Translations under genes and position numbers: made by a program | The notes under the pieces: generated by a model | The model's input: only the letters and a program-made list of their open reading frames with translations | What the model was told of the DNA's origin: nothing | The model's database searches: none | Source: Halomonas cerina | GTDB lineage: Bacteria > Pseudomonadota > Gammaproteobacteria > Pseudomonadales > Halomonadaceae | Assembly: GCF_014192215.1 (NCBI RefSeq) | Contig: NZ_JACHXP010000006.1 | Location: 1-64,000, forward strand | DNA: 64,000 nucleotides | Direction: 5' to 3' | Part shown: positions 53,880-64,000 of the stretch, piece after piece | Layout: each line of letters begins with the position of its first letter | Numbering within the stretch: position 1 is the first letter of the stretch

Positions 53880-54902
53880 ATGCGCAAAAGGTCTAAGACG
53901 TCCAACGGCCAGCGCGTCACCGCCAGTGATGTGGCCGAGCGAGCGGGCGTTTCCAAGTGGACCGTCTCCCGTGCCTTCACCGAGGGCGCCTCGGTGTCCC
54001 CCCAGGCGCGGGAGCGGGTGCTCGCGGCCGCCGCGGAACTCGGCTATCGCCCCAACCTGCTGGCCCGTGGCCTGACCAAGCACCGCACCCAAATCGTCGG
54101 CCTGGTGGTCGACGAGATGGACAATCCCAACCTTCTCTCGCTGATCAACACCACCACCTCGCAGCTGCAGCGCCAGGGGTACCTGGCCATGCTGCTCAAC
54201 ATCAGCTCCGAGCACGATCATGGCGCGGCCATTTCGCTGGCCGACCAGTTCCAGGTGGATGGCCTGATCTTCCTGGGTACCGTCTTGACCGACGAACTGG
54301 TGCACCTGGCGCAGCAGATCCGCCACATCCCGCTCGTGGTGCTCTATCGCAACAGCGACAATCCCAATATCCAGGTCGTCTCCACCGACGGTTATCGGGC
54401 GGGCCGAGAGATCGCGGGCCTGCTCCTCGAGCAGGAGTATCGCCGCATCGGGTACATGACCGGCCCGGTCAGCGGATCCACCCGACTCAGTCGACTGGAT
54501 GGCTTTCGGGATGGCCTCGCCGAGCAGGGCCTGGCCGTCGACGAGGTACTGGAGGCGGGGCATTACCGACGCGAGTGCGGGTTCCGTGCCCTGGAGCACT
54601 ATCTGGCCACCACGGCGCCGGCCGAGCGGCTCGAGGCGCTGTTCTGCGAGAACGACATCCTGGCCATCGGTGCTCTGGATGCCCTCAAGGCGCGAGGCGA
54701 GTCGGGCAGCATGGGGATCGTCGGCTTCGACGACATCAAGCAGGCGGCGTCACCCGCCTACGCCCTGACGACCTACCGCCAGCCGCTGGAGTCGCTGGTC
54801 AATGAGGCGATTCGGCGCATCCGCTTCGACGAGGCGCAGCCCCGACGTCACCTGCTACCGGGCGAATTGATCCAACGCGACTCCCATCGCCGGACAAACT
54901 AG
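53880..54902 (+). CDS. LacI-family transcriptional regulator
   Basis: 340 residues. The LacI helix-turn-helix is at ~12-36 (VTASDVAERAGVSKWTVSRA) with hinge helix LGYRPNLLARGL; the periplasmic-binding-protein-like effector domain spans ~68-335 (VGLVVDEMDNPNLLSLINTT, DGLIFLGTVL, MGIVGFDDIKQA). The hinge and the CG-centred palindromes upstream fit each other. It is divergent from the Gfo/Idh-isomerase operon and surely controls it. The ATG at 53880 follows AAGGAGCC; the frame open upstream crosses operators and is rejected. Confidence 0.93.
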   Translation: MRKRSKTSNGQRVTASDVAERAGVSKWTVSRAFTEGASVSPQARERVLAAAAELGYRPNLLARGLTKHRTQIVGLVVDEMDNPNLLSLINTTTSQLQRQGYLAMLLNISSEHDHGAAISLADQFQVDGLIFLGTVLTDELVHLAQQIRHIPLVVLYRNSDNPNIQVVSTDGYRAGREIAGLLLEQEYRRIGYMTGPVSGSTRLSRLDGFRDGLAEQGLAVDEVLEAGHYRRECGFRALEHYLATTAPAERLEALFCENDILAIGALDALKARGESGSMGIVGFDDIKQAASPAYALTTYRQPLESLVNEAIRRIRFDEAQPRRHLLPGELIQRDSHRRTN

Positions 54903-54947
54903 ATCGCCCCGGGTAGGCAGGCGCTCCCTGGAGGCACGGGCGGTGGG

Positions 54948-55874
54948 CTACAGGGTAAACGCCGGGCCTGGGGCCTCCGGCTCAGGTCCTTCCAGCCTGG
55001 ATACGACGGATCTCAGGGTGGTGCTGAGTTCGCGCGAGAGGAAATCGGCGAACTTGGCATTGCGCAGCGTGCGATCGAGGGTCGCGGCCGGCAGGAAGCG
55101 CGTCATCTCGTTGTGGAAGGCTTCACCGGCGATGATCCCGGGCAACCGCTCGATCATGTCGTGGGTCTTCCCAACGTAGTCCTGCACGTTGTAGTCATGG
55201 ATCTTGTGTTTCACCAGCTCCAGGTCGGGAGTTGCTCCCTGTTGCTTGAGCCACTGCAGATCCCAGATGTCCCGGTGGCGAACATAGCGTTGTGTGTTCA
55301 CCAGAGAGATGAGTTTGTCGGCCAGGATCTCGTCGAGGCTCTCGGTGATCACGAGAAGGTCGCTGTACCCATCCGGCAAGAAGGGGTAATGCACTTGCAC
55401 GCTGTGCGCCTCGCGCGAATACGCCGGGATATTGGCGATCTCCAGCTTGATTCGCTGCTTGGGCAGGTCGGGCCGAGCGGGGGATGTCACGACGGCTACC
55501 TGCCACTTATCGACGCGGATCTCCGCATAGGTCGGGTCGCGACGAAGTTCACTGGGTGGCTTGACGGTGACATCGAGCCGATATCGACGACTCACATAGT
55601 CTTCGATGCATTCCTTGAGGTGCGCGACATCCTGGCGCTTGAAATCCCGGTCGCCGACGAAGTCCAGATCCTCGCTGAATCGCGGTGCACCATGACACAG
55701 CCGGAGCGATGTCCCTCCCTGGAACGTCAACGTGTCGAGCAGGCCTTCTCTGTCCAGGGCGAACAGGATGTCGAAGTGGAGCAGCTCCTTCTCGATGACC
55801 GGCCGCATGGCCTGTCGTCCGGGATCGGCCATGGCTTGGGCAACCAGCCGCTCGAAGTCTGCGGGTTCAATCAC
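54948..55874 (-). CDS. abiEii: AbiEii/AbiGii-type nucleotidyltransferase toxin
   Basis: 308 residues from a GTG start. Toxin of a type IV toxin-antitoxin/abortive-infection pair. The nucleotidyltransferase motif is plain: FQGGTSLRLCHGAPRFSEDLDF (~48-69) with the G-S and D-x-D residues, then a conserved lysine in DEILADKLISL (~183). AbiEii-type enzymes inactivate tRNA by adding nucleotides. It overlaps the antitoxin gene by 8 bases. Confidence 0.92.
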   Translation of the reverse strand: MIEPADFERLVAQAMADPGRQAMRPVIEKELLHFDILFALDREGLLDTLTFQGGTSLRLCHGAPRFSEDLDFVGDRDFKRQDVAHLKECIEDYVSRRYRLDVTVKPPSELRRDPTYAEIRVDKWQVAVVTSPARPDLPKQRIKLEIANIPAYSREAHSVQVHYPFLPDGYSDLLVITESLDEILADKLISLVNTQRYVRHRDIWDLQWLKQQGATPDLELVKHKIHDYNVQDYVGKTHDMIERLPGIIAGEAFHNEMTRFLPAATLDRTLRNAKFADFLSRELSTTLRSVVSRLEGPEPEAPGPAFTL

Positions 55875-56406
55875 GCTTCAGCACCTGGGTATCGACGAGA
55901 TGGGTATTCCGCCCCACACGCTTGAGATCGGCCCAGGCGGCCTGGGGGGTCGCCAGACGTAGGGGCCGGCCGACATCGCGCATGCGCTCCATCAGCTCGC
56001 TGACCGGGCGGCTGGTGTGGGTGAACTCGATCGTGCCGTAGGGTGTGCGGTAGGTTCCCTTGCGCCCGGTGGTCATGATCGTCAGGCGATCCACGGGAAT
56101 CTGGGAGATGGCACCGTACTCGGACAAGGCCGACTCGAGGCTGACATAGCTGAATTCTCCGCGACGCATGGCCCTGGCGATCCGTTCCAGTCGATACGGA
56201 TCGCTCGTTGTGGCGAGGGGGTAGAGGTAGATTCCCCGGGCGACGCCTTGCAACAGGCCATGTCGCCGGAGACGGTTGATCCCCTCCTGAAGCGTCTTGC
56301 GGCTGTCCTCAGGAAAGACCTTGGCCATATCGCGGAGGGTGAAAATATACCGTCCTTCGCGGCGGTCCCACTCATCCAGCCGCCGTCGAGCCGTCATTTG
56401 ATCCAT
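55867..56406 (-). CDS. abiEi: AbiEi-type antitoxin and transcriptional repressor
   Basis: 179 residues. N-terminal winged helix-turn-helix (~15-60; YIFTLRDMAKVFPEDSRKTL, RRHGLLQGVARGIYLYPLA) and a C-terminal antitoxin domain with SYVSLESALSEYGAISQIP. It neutralises the AbiEii enzyme and represses the operon. A perfect 16-base palindrome lies 15 bases upstream of its ATG. Confidence 0.9.
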   Translation of the reverse strand: MDQMTARRRLDEWDRREGRYIFTLRDMAKVFPEDSRKTLQEGINRLRRHGLLQGVARGIYLYPLATTSDPYRLERIARAMRRGEFSYVSLESALSEYGAISQIPVDRLTIMTTGRKGTYRTPYGTIEFTHTSRPVSELMERMRDVGRPLRLATPQAAWADLKRVGRNTHLVDTQVLKRD

Positions 56407-56420
56407 AGGTGCACACCAAA

Positions 56421-56436
56421 ACTATTTATAAATAGT
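56421..56436. promoter_or_regulatory. Palindromic operator of the AbiE operon
   Basis: ACTATTTATAAATAGT, perfect and AT-only apart from the outer C/G, 15 bases before the abiEi ATG. AbiEi proteins are known to bind inverted repeats in their own promoter. Confidence 0.7.
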
Positions 56437-56484
56437 CTAAGTGTCTACTTGCTGGCTTGCAAGGTGCTCCGCCATCATCGGACG

Positions 56485-56558
56485 AGAGATTGACATCCTC
56501 CTCTCCCTCAACGTTTCAGGACGTTGCCGCCTGCGGCGGGAAGGAAGAGGATTTCTAC
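56485..56558. mobile_element. Probable IS200/IS605-type right-end remnant
   Basis: GAGATTGACATCCTCCTC ... GGAAGAGGATTTCTAC, enclosing two small hairpins (CAACG-TTTCAGGA-CGTTG and CCGCC-TG-GGCGG). The block TTGACATCCTC...GAGGATTCCTAC is what typically follows tnpB genes at the ends of IS605-group elements. No tnpB or tnpA is present, so this is a solo end or a non-autonomous relic. Confidence 0.45.
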
Positions 56559-56562
56559 GGCG

Positions 56563-56591
56563 CTCAACGGCAGACATGGTCTGCCGTTGAG
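56563..56591. repeat. Perfect 13-bp hairpin
   Basis: CTCAACGGCAGAC - ATG - GTCTGCCGTTGAG, directly beside the IS605-like end. It may be part of the element or a target-site structure. Confidence 0.6.
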
Positions 56592-57039
56592 TCGCTTCGG
56601 TGGGTTCCTGCTGCTGGCGGCCTTGCTGCACCGCTCACTTCAGCATACAGCTCTTTTTCGCAATCCCCCTGTAGCTTCTTGTCAACAGGGCTGTGCATGA
56701 GACAGTCAGGATTTTGTAAAACCCGTGTAGGCATCTTGTGGCGTTGATGAGGTTTGAGCTGACCCTCGGCACCCATGAAAGCTTCCACTACTGTTAGCAG
56801 TCAACTTTATGATACTTTGGTCATAGCAAGATAACTTCTTCATGAACAGTCAGTTATCGATTTCCATACGCCAAGTCTGCGACCAAAGGCTAAGGCCTAG
56901 ATTCAGACCGTGCACGCGTCAGACGGGACAGGAAGTGAGTGCGTGTCGGGGACCCTTTCCCACGTCCTTCCGAAACATCATCCTTGGAATCAGCCCCGTC
57001 AGGCGCTGCGCGCCATGCCTGGCACTCCCATAAAAAAAT

Positions 57040-57062
57040 GCCGGAGCCTTAGGGGCTCCGGC
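57040..57062 (-). terminator. Intrinsic terminator of the iol operon
   Basis: GCCGGAGCC - TTAGG - GGCTCCGGC, then a T7 tract on the minus strand (complement of 57032-57038), 33 bases after the mmsA stop. Confidence 0.92.
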
Positions 57063-57094
57063 GTTCACTGTCGCGTGATCTGCGTTGTGCGAGA

Positions 57095-58597
<1,503 letters not shown>

Positions 58598-58637
58598 GTC
58601 AGATTACCTCTTGGTTGTCGGGGCTCTCGATGGTCTG

Positions 58638-59537
58638 TTAGGGGGTGACGCTCAGGCCGGCCTCGGCACAGAAGCGCTTGAGGTTGTCGCAGCCCAGCCG
58701 GGCATAGGTCAGCGGATGCGCCACGGCGGGGTCCTGTTCGGCCTCGACGACTATCCAGCCTGCATAACCGCTCTCATTGAGCCCCTTGAAGAGCGTGACG
58801 TAGTCGATGAAGCCATCGCCCGGCACGGTGAACATGCCGTTGAGCACACCGTCCAGGAAGCTCAGGTCACGGTTGCGGGCGTCCTGCAGCACTTCCTGGC
58901 GGATGTCCTTGCAATGCACATGCACGATGCGTTTGGCGTAGCGCTTCTGGGCGGCGACGGGGTCGCCACCCGCACCCACTAGGTGGCCGGAATCGAGCAG
59001 CAGGCCGACGGAAGGCCGAGTCTCGGCCATCAATCGCGCGATCTCTTCCTCGGTCTCGATCACCGTGCCCAGGTGGTGGTGGTAGGCGATCTGCACGCCC
59101 TGCTCGAGGCAGTAGTCGGCCACCTGGTTGAGGCGCGGGATCAAGGTCTGCCACTCTTCCTCGCTCATGGTCGGCGAGTGGGAGAGCGGCACATCGCGCT
59201 GACCGTGCACGCAATGGGTGACCTCGCAGAACACCATCGCCTTGGCACCCAGCGACTTGAGCAGGTGCAGGTGCGGCTTGATCGCCTCGATTTCCTCCTC
59301 GGCGCTGCGGGTCAAAAGCTCGCTGCTGTACCAGCCGGAGACCAGCGACAGGTCGTGCTTGTCGAGGATCGGACCCAGCACCTCGGGATCGCGGGGGAAC
59401 TTGTGGCCCAGCTCGAAGCCGGAAAAGCCGGCCTCTCGGCCCTCGGAGAGACAGGTTTCCAGCGGGGTATCACCGCCCAGCGACGGCATGTCGTCGTTGG
59501 TCCAGGTGAGGGGGTTGATGCCCAGTCTAACGCTCAT
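58638..59537 (-). CDS. iolE: Myo-inosose-2 dehydratase
   Basis: 299 residues. Dehydrates scyllo-inosose (2-keto-myo-inositol) to 3D-trihydroxycyclohexane-1,2-dione. TIM-barrel fold: LGINPLTWTNDDMPSLGGDT at the start is the IolE hallmark, with FSGFELGHKFPRDPEVL, the metal-site Glu/His in AYHHHLGTVIETEEEI, LLLDSGHLVGAGGDP, and WIVVEAEQDP. It lies 54 bases after iolD. Its product is the IolD substrate. Confidence 0.95.
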   Translation of the reverse strand: MSVRLGINPLTWTNDDMPSLGGDTPLETCLSEGREAGFSGFELGHKFPRDPEVLGPILDKHDLSLVSGWYSSELLTRSAEEEIEAIKPHLHLLKSLGAKAMVFCEVTHCVHGQRDVPLSHSPTMSEEEWQTLIPRLNQVADYCLEQGVQIAYHHHLGTVIETEEEIARLMAETRPSVGLLLDSGHLVGAGGDPVAAQKRYAKRIVHVHCKDIRQEVLQDARNRDLSFLDGVLNGMFTVPGDGFIDYVTLFKGLNESGYAGWIVVEAEQDPAVAHPLTYARLGCDNLKRFCAEAGLSVTP

Positions 59538-59591
59538 GACGTACTCCTGAGTGCAAGTCTTGTGGTCGTGGATTCGTGATGGTGAATGGCG

Positions 59592-61442
59592 TTACATGTT
59601 CTGCCACTGGCGTGCCTTGTAGGCCTCGTAGCGGCTTCGGGCCTCATTGACCTCGGCGCGCGCAGAGACCTCGGGCACCGCCACGTCCCACCAGGCGCCA
59701 CCGTCCTGGGTATCGGCCAGCGGGTCGGTGTCGATGGCGATCACGTAGCTCACATCGGAGGCCTTGGCGCGCTCCAGGGCCGCTTCCAGCTCGCGAATAT
59801 TGCCCACCTTCTCGGCCTTGGCGCCGAGCGCGGCGGCATGAGCGGCGAAATCGGTCTTGGGGGCGCCGCCTTCCACGGTCAGGCAGTCGTCGAGCAGGTT
59901 GTTGAAGCCCGGGCCACCGCAGAACTGCTGCAGGCGGTGGATACAGCCATAGCCGCGGTTGTCGAGCACCACGGCGACGATCTTGTGGCCCAGCATCACC
60001 GAGGTGGCGATCTCGGAGTTGAGCATCAGGTAGGAGCCGTCGCCGACCATCACGAAGACTTCGGAGTCGGGCAGCGCCATCTTGGCGCCCAGGCCGCCGG
60101 CCAGCTCGTAGCCCATGCAGGAGTAGCCGTACTCCATGTGGTAGCCACGATGGAAACGGGTGCGCCACAGCTTCTGCAACTCGCCGGGCAGGCCGCCGGC
60201 GGCGCACACCACGATGTCGCGTTCGCCGGCGGCGCGGTTGACGGCGCCCACGACCTCGGCATCGCAGGGCAGGTCGGTACCGCGATCGGCGGTGACCCGA
60301 TCGACGGTCTGGTTCCAGTCGGCACGCAGCTCGGCCACCTGCTCGACCCAGCCGCCTGAGGGCTGCCAGTCGCCGAGGCCCGCGGCCAGTTCCGGTAGCG
60401 TCAGCCGGGCGTCGCCGACCAGCGCCTGGCCCTTGTGCTTGACCGCGTCGAAGGAGGCCACATTCACGCATAGCAGCTTGGCCTCGGGGTTGATCATCGC
60501 CCGAGAGCCCGAGGCGAAATCGCCCAGCCGGGTGCCCACGGCGATGATCAGGTCGGCCTCGGCGGCCAGGGCGTTGGCGGAGGCCGCGCCGGTGACCCCC
60601 ATGGTGCCCAGGTTCTGGGCGTGATCCCACGGCAGCCCCCCCTTGCCGGCCTGGGTCTCGCCCACCGGCAGGTGGTAGGTGGAGACGAAATCGTCGAGCT
60701 CGGCCAGGGCGCCGGAGTAATGCACCCCGCCTCCGGCGATCACCAGCGGCTGCTTCGCCTGGCGGATCAGGGCGATGGCGTCTTCCAGTTCTCGCCGGTC
60801 GGCGGCCTGGCGACGCAGGCGGTGGACCTTCTCGGCGAAGAAGTGCTCGGGATAGTCGAAGGCGAAGGTCTGCACGTCCTGGGGCAATGCCAGGGTGACC
60901 GGACCGCACTCCACCGGGTCGGTGAGCACGCGCACCGCCTGCGGCAGCGAGGTCAGCAACTGCTCGGGTCGGGTGATGCGATCGAAGAAGCGGCTGACCG
61001 GCTTGAAGCAGTCGTTGGAGGTCAGGGTATGGTCGTGGTAGTTCTCGACCTGCTGCAGCACCGGGTCCGGCAGGCGGGTGGCGAAGGTATCCCCCGGCAG
61101 CAACAGCACCGGCAGGCGGTTGACATGGGCCACGGCAGCGGCGGTGACCATGTTGGTGGAGCCGGGACCGGCCGAGGCGGTACAGGCCATGACCTGCTGA
61201 CGGTTGAGCGTCTTGGTATAGGCGATGGCGGCATGCGCCATGCCCTGCTCGTTGTGCGCGCGGTAGGTGGGCAGCGCGTCGCGTGCCTGGTAGAGCGCCT
61301 CGCCGAGCCCGGCGACATTGCCGTGGCCGAAGATCGCCCAGACCCCGGGAAACAGCGGCTTGATCTCGCCGTCGATGTCGACCTTCTGGGCCATCATGTA
61401 GCGGACGACGGCCTGGGCCATGGTGAGTCGGATGGTGTTCAT
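59592..61442 (-). CDS. iolD: 3D-(3,5/4)-trihydroxycyclohexane-1,2-dione acylhydrolase
   Basis: 616 residues, thiamin-diphosphate enzyme of the acetolactate-synthase fold that hydrolytically opens the cyclohexane-dione ring to 5-deoxy-glucuronate. The N-terminal pyrimidine-binding domain has the catalytic Glu in YRAHNEQGMAHAAIAYT; the central domain follows; the C-terminal pyrophosphate domain has the motif VGDGSYLMLNSEIATSVMLG. Length agrees with IolD. Its ATG overlaps the iolC stop by 4 bases (ATGA). Confidence 0.95.
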   Translation of the reverse strand: MNTIRLTMAQAVVRYMMAQKVDIDGEIKPLFPGVWAIFGHGNVAGLGEALYQARDALPTYRAHNEQGMAHAAIAYTKTLNRQQVMACTASAGPGSTNMVTAAAVAHVNRLPVLLLPGDTFATRLPDPVLQQVENYHDHTLTSNDCFKPVSRFFDRITRPEQLLTSLPQAVRVLTDPVECGPVTLALPQDVQTFAFDYPEHFFAEKVHRLRRQAADRRELEDAIALIRQAKQPLVIAGGGVHYSGALAELDDFVSTYHLPVGETQAGKGGLPWDHAQNLGTMGVTGAASANALAAEADLIIAVGTRLGDFASGSRAMINPEAKLLCVNVASFDAVKHKGQALVGDARLTLPELAAGLGDWQPSGGWVEQVAELRADWNQTVDRVTADRGTDLPCDAEVVGAVNRAAGERDIVVCAAGGLPGELQKLWRTRFHRGYHMEYGYSCMGYELAGGLGAKMALPDSEVFVMVGDGSYLMLNSEIATSVMLGHKIVAVVLDNRGYGCIHRLQQFCGGPGFNNLLDDCLTVEGGAPKTDFAAHAAALGAKAEKVGNIRELEAALERAKASDVSYVIAIDTDPLADTQDGGAWWDVAVPEVSARAEVNEARSRYEAYKARQWQNM

Positions 61443-63379
61443 GACACAGATTCCTCGGTGGTGGGCTGGGCTGCGCGCAGCCGCTGCCATTCCTCGATCA
61501 GTTCGGCGTAGTTAGCCGCGACCTTGTCGACCAGCTGGGCATCATCGATGTCGCCGGCGAGCCATTCGCGGCTGGGGCCGGCGAACAGGGTGCGCCCCAC
61601 GGTGAAGCCCTTGCACTGGCCATTGCGGGCGGCGGCGCCGAAGCCGCGTTTCATGTCATCCATGGGGGCGTCCAGGCCCAGCAGTACCACGCCGCGGCAA
61701 TGCGGATCCTGCTTCTCGATCGCGCGGCTCACCTCGTCCCAGGCGGCATCCGGCATCGTCGGCAGCTTCCACCAGTCGGGGCGGATGCCCAGGTTGTAGA
61801 GCCGTTGCACGGCGCGCGCCAGGGTGTGGTCATCGACGTCCTGGTGATTGGGCGGAATCACCTCGATCAGTAGCTCCAGGCCGTTGGCGCAGGCTGCCTG
61901 GTAGAGCTGGCGCAGGTGAGCCTCCTGGTCGGCGCGCAGCGCGGCCGGGTCGTCCGGGTGATAGAACACCAGGCACTTGATGATGTGCTCGCGCGGCCAC
62001 TGACGCAGGTGGCTGCCCAGGTCGTCGCCGTGCTGGAAGCGCAGTGGCCGGGAGCTCGGTAGCTCCACCGGGCGACCGATCCACCAGCCCTTGCCGGTGG
62101 CGTCGTTCAGCGCATCCTGGCCGAAGACGTCGTCGACCAGGATCGCCGGCTTGGTGAGCCCGGTGCGGCGCGCACCTTCCTCGGCGGCCTGGACCAGCAG
62201 CTGCTTGAGGGCCGGGATGCGCGCCGGGTTGGCCTTGACGTCGCGGGCCATGTCGGTGAGCTGGCGGCGATGATCGAAGGCCAGGCCGCAGACCCGGGGC
62301 CATTCCCTGGGGGTGCGGGTGGTCACCCGGTGCAGGTGGTTGAGGCGCACATCTTGGTCGGGACGCGGCAAGGTAGCGCGACGGCCCAGGTAGTCGAACA
62401 GCTCCTCCTCGGTGGGCATGGCCGGGGCGCAGCCGTGGCGCGAGACCACCAGGGCGCCACAGGCATTGGCGTAGCTCGCACTGGTCTCCCAGTCTTCGTC
62501 ACGTAACCATCCCCTGAGAAGACCGCTCATGAAGGCGTCGCCGGCACCCAGCACGTTGAGCACTTCGACCTTGACGCCTTCCACCAGGATGCCGTCCTCG
62601 AGGCGCGCGGGGATCTCGCCCTCGAAGACCACGCAGCCCAAGGCGCCCAGCTTGCACACCAGGGTGGCGTCGCTGACCTCACGCACTGCACGTAGCGATG
62701 CCAGGGTGTCGGTGCTGCCGCCGGCAATATGGAACTCTTCTTCGGTGCCGACGACCAGGTCGAAGTCGGCAAGCCAGGCCTTCAGGTCGTCGGTCACCTT
62801 GTCGTCGGCGATGAAGCGGGTCTCGCCGTCGCCGGGGGTGGTCAGGCCCCACAGCACCGGGCGGTAGTCGATGTCCAGCACGCGCTTGACGCCATGCTCG
62901 ACGGCGGCGTCGAGCGCCTTGCGACAGGCGCGGGCGGTGGTGTCGGTGGACAGGTGGGTGCCGGTGATGGCCAGCGCCTTGGCGCGGGCGATGAAGGTCG
63001 GGTCAATGCTCTCGGCGTCGATGGCCATGTCGGCGCAGTCGCGGCGATAGAACAGCAGCGGGAAGCTGTCGCGATCCTTTAGCGCCAGCAGCACCAGGCC
63101 GGTATGACGCTCGGGATCGGTCTGCAGGGCGCTGGTATCGACGCCGGCGCGCTCGAGTTCCTCGCGCACGAAGTTGCCCATCTGCTCGTTGCCGACCCGT
63201 GACAGCATGGCCGATTTCAGGCCTAGGCGGGCGGTGCCGTAGGCCATGTTGCCGGAGCTGCCACCCAGGTACTTGGCGAAGCTCGCGACGTCTTCCAGGC
63301 GACTGCCGATCTGCTCCGCGTAGAGGTCGACGGCGACGCGGCCGAGACAGATCAAATCCAGGGGCTTGGCATTGTTCAT
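61439..63379 (-). CDS. iolC: 5-dehydro-2-deoxygluconokinase fused to a DUF2090 aldolase-like domain
   Basis: 646 residues. Residues 1-~325 are a PfkB-type kinase (LGGSSGNMAYGTARLGLKSA at ~39-58; GAGDAF at 278-283 with catalytic Asp281) that phosphorylates 5-dehydro-2-deoxygluconate. Residues ~345-640 form a DUF2090 domain (FDHRRQLTDMA, VLLGLDAPMDDMKRGFGAA), widely present as an IolC fusion in proteobacteria and thought to supply the IolJ-type aldolase step. No separate iolJ is in the window, which fits. The gene has its own spacer with GGAA-N6-TTCC sites. Confidence 0.94.
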   Translation of the reverse strand: MNNAKPLDLICLGRVAVDLYAEQIGSRLEDVASFAKYLGGSSGNMAYGTARLGLKSAMLSRVGNEQMGNFVREELERAGVDTSALQTDPERHTGLVLLALKDRDSFPLLFYRRDCADMAIDAESIDPTFIARAKALAITGTHLSTDTTARACRKALDAAVEHGVKRVLDIDYRPVLWGLTTPGDGETRFIADDKVTDDLKAWLADFDLVVGTEEEFHIAGGSTDTLASLRAVREVSDATLVCKLGALGCVVFEGEIPARLEDGILVEGVKVEVLNVLGAGDAFMSGLLRGWLRDEDWETSASYANACGALVVSRHGCAPAMPTEEELFDYLGRRATLPRPDQDVRLNHLHRVTTRTPREWPRVCGLAFDHRRQLTDMARDVKANPARIPALKQLLVQAAEEGARRTGLTKPAILVDDVFGQDALNDATGKGWWIGRPVELPSSRPLRFQHGDDLGSHLRQWPREHIIKCLVFYHPDDPAALRADQEAHLRQLYQAACANGLELLIEVIPPNHQDVDDHTLARAVQRLYNLGIRPDWWKLPTMPDAAWDEVSRAIEKQDPHCRGVVLLGLDAPMDDMKRGFGAAARNGQCKGFTVGRTLFAGPSREWLAGDIDDAQLVDKVAANYAELIEEWQRLRAAQPTTEESVS

Positions 63380-63498
63380 AGAGTCAAATCCTGCGTGAGG
63401 CCGAAACGCGAGCGCCTTGGTTCCTGCGGGTCGGTCGATGGGCTCTGTCGGCCATGGGTCCGTGGTACGTCTGCTGTCATTCCAATACTAGAAGATAT

Positions 63499-63512
63499 GG
63501 AATATAAATTCC
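63499..63512. promoter_or_regulatory. GGAA-N6-TTCC site, iolC proximal
   Basis: GGAATATAAATTCC on the plus strand, ~120 bases before iolC. On the minus strand TATATT lies inside it at the same place as in the importer and NCS1 promoters. Confidence 0.7.
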
Positions 63513-63527
63513 AATAATACGATAGTT

Positions 63528-63541
63528 GGAATAACGGTTCC
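63528..63541. promoter_or_regulatory. GGAA-N6-TTCC site, iolC middle
   Basis: GGAATAACGGTTCC, centre 29 bases from the proximal site (close to three helical turns), so two dimers could sit on the same face. Confidence 0.65.
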
Positions 63542-63673
63542 TGGTTCATCAGCATCCTTGGCGAAGGCATGACAACTCCCACCACGTCCTAGCTTTGGGG
63601 CTCCTGCGCGGCAGGAGGCGTGCCGAGAGCCACTACGGCATCCCCAGGGCACGACGCCATTCCTAGAAGCAGC

Positions 63674-63687
63674 GGAATGTACGTTCC
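63674..63687. promoter_or_regulatory. GGAA-N6-TTCC site, iolC distal
   Basis: GGAATGTACGTTCC, 146 bases from the middle site, between it and the iolG terminator. Confidence 0.55.
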
Positions 63688-63752
63688 ATGGTGGCGATGA
63701 CACGGCCACTTGGCCGATCGCAGGCGGGGCAGGCGGCCCCACCATGAAAAAT

Positions 63753-63787
63753 GCCCTGGCGCCGGCATCAAAGGCGGCCTCCAGGGC
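63753..63787 (-). terminator. Intrinsic terminator after iolG
   Basis: GCCCTGG / CCAGGGC outer stem with a further partly paired interior, followed on the minus strand by ATTTTTC. It lies 33 bases after the iolG stop. Confidence 0.8.
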
Positions 63788-63820
63788 AAGTCTTCAGTAG
63801 GTGGAGATCATGATGGTGCC

Positions 63821-64000
<180 letters not shown>

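Larger units (their letters stand above)
56407..57094. other. Gap: AbiE promoter, IS200/IS605-type end, iolA terminator
   Basis: No intact gene. It contains the AbiE palindrome (56421-56436), a transposon-type right end (56485-56558), a 13-bp hairpin (56563-56591) and the mmsA terminator (57040-57062). The stretch 56600-57030 is of average composition and I see nothing recognisable in it. Confidence 0.6.
63380..63820. other. Gap between iolG and iolC: promoter and operators
   Basis: No gene. It contains three GGAA-N6-TTCC palindromes (63499, 63528, 63674) and the iolG terminator (63753-63787). The iolC operon therefore starts here from its own promoter; a TATATT -10 overlaps the site at 63499, but I found no good -35. 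Confidence 0.65.

Noticed and set aside
56485-56591. CRISPR repeat or small RNA gene in the hairpin-rich block
   Set aside because: Hairpins occur once each, with no repeated spacer-repeat units; the ends fit an IS200/IS605 relic better.

Overview
The window is high-GC gammaproteobacterial DNA that reads as Halomonadaceae (Halomonas/Chromohalobacter type). This rests on gene content (heterotetrameric sarcosine oxidase with glyA, BCCT and NhaC transporters, an IolC-DUF2090 fusion) and protein style; it is an inference, as there is no rRNA in the window. Almost everything is small-molecule catabolism with dedicated transporters and local regulators. No tRNA, rRNA, CRISPR array or complete insertion sequence was seen.

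Layout. 1-4.2 kb (minus): glyA-soxB-soxD-soxA, sarcosine to glycine and serine, with soxA cut by the left edge; a broken GlxA-type regulator lies just upstream. 4.6-12.6 kb (minus): a complete D-glucarate/galactarate operon (kdgD, tctC, tctB, tctA, gudD, FCD-GntR regulator, 2-oxoglutarate semialdehyde dehydrogenase). 13-18.1 kb: a GlxA/AraC regulator, an N-methylproline-demethylase-like flavoprotein divergent from a ProC-like reductase, and a TetR regulator, with TGTACA repeats in both promoter regions. 18.4-33.2 kb: a creatinine/creatine/N-methylhydantoin island holding two nearly identical N-carbamoylsarcosine amidases, an NCS1 permease, hydantoinase B and A, two LysR regulators, an SSS symporter with a 36-residue membrane partner, creatininase, a BCCT carrier and creatinase. 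All these routes end in sarcosine, the substrate of the sox operon at the left end. 33.5-42 kb (plus): a small unknown protein, a DadA-like oxidase, PutA, NhaC, UspA and an orphan solute-binding protein. 42.1-43.5 kb: a SixA-CHAD fusion.

44-54.9 kb: a sugar/inositol-type ABC importer, an outer-membrane porin, a second NCS1-like permease, then a LacI-controlled Gfo/Idh-isomerase pair ending in an internally deleted binding-protein remnant. 54.9-56.4 kb: an AbiE toxin-antitoxin pair beside an IS200/IS605-type end. 57-64 kb (minus): myo-inositol catabolism (iolG partial, iolC, iolD, iolE, mmsA/iolA; iolB is not in the window).

The strongest unexplained signal is regulatory. Six GGAA-N6-TTCC palindromes, the shape reported for rhizobial IolR sites, sit before the ABC importer, the 49-51 kb NCS1 permease and iolC. 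The importer and permease promoters also align without gaps over about 60 bp, sharing a second element (ATACCAAAGTATAGAA). This ties the permease to inositol or a related cyclitol, which is not a known substrate of its family.
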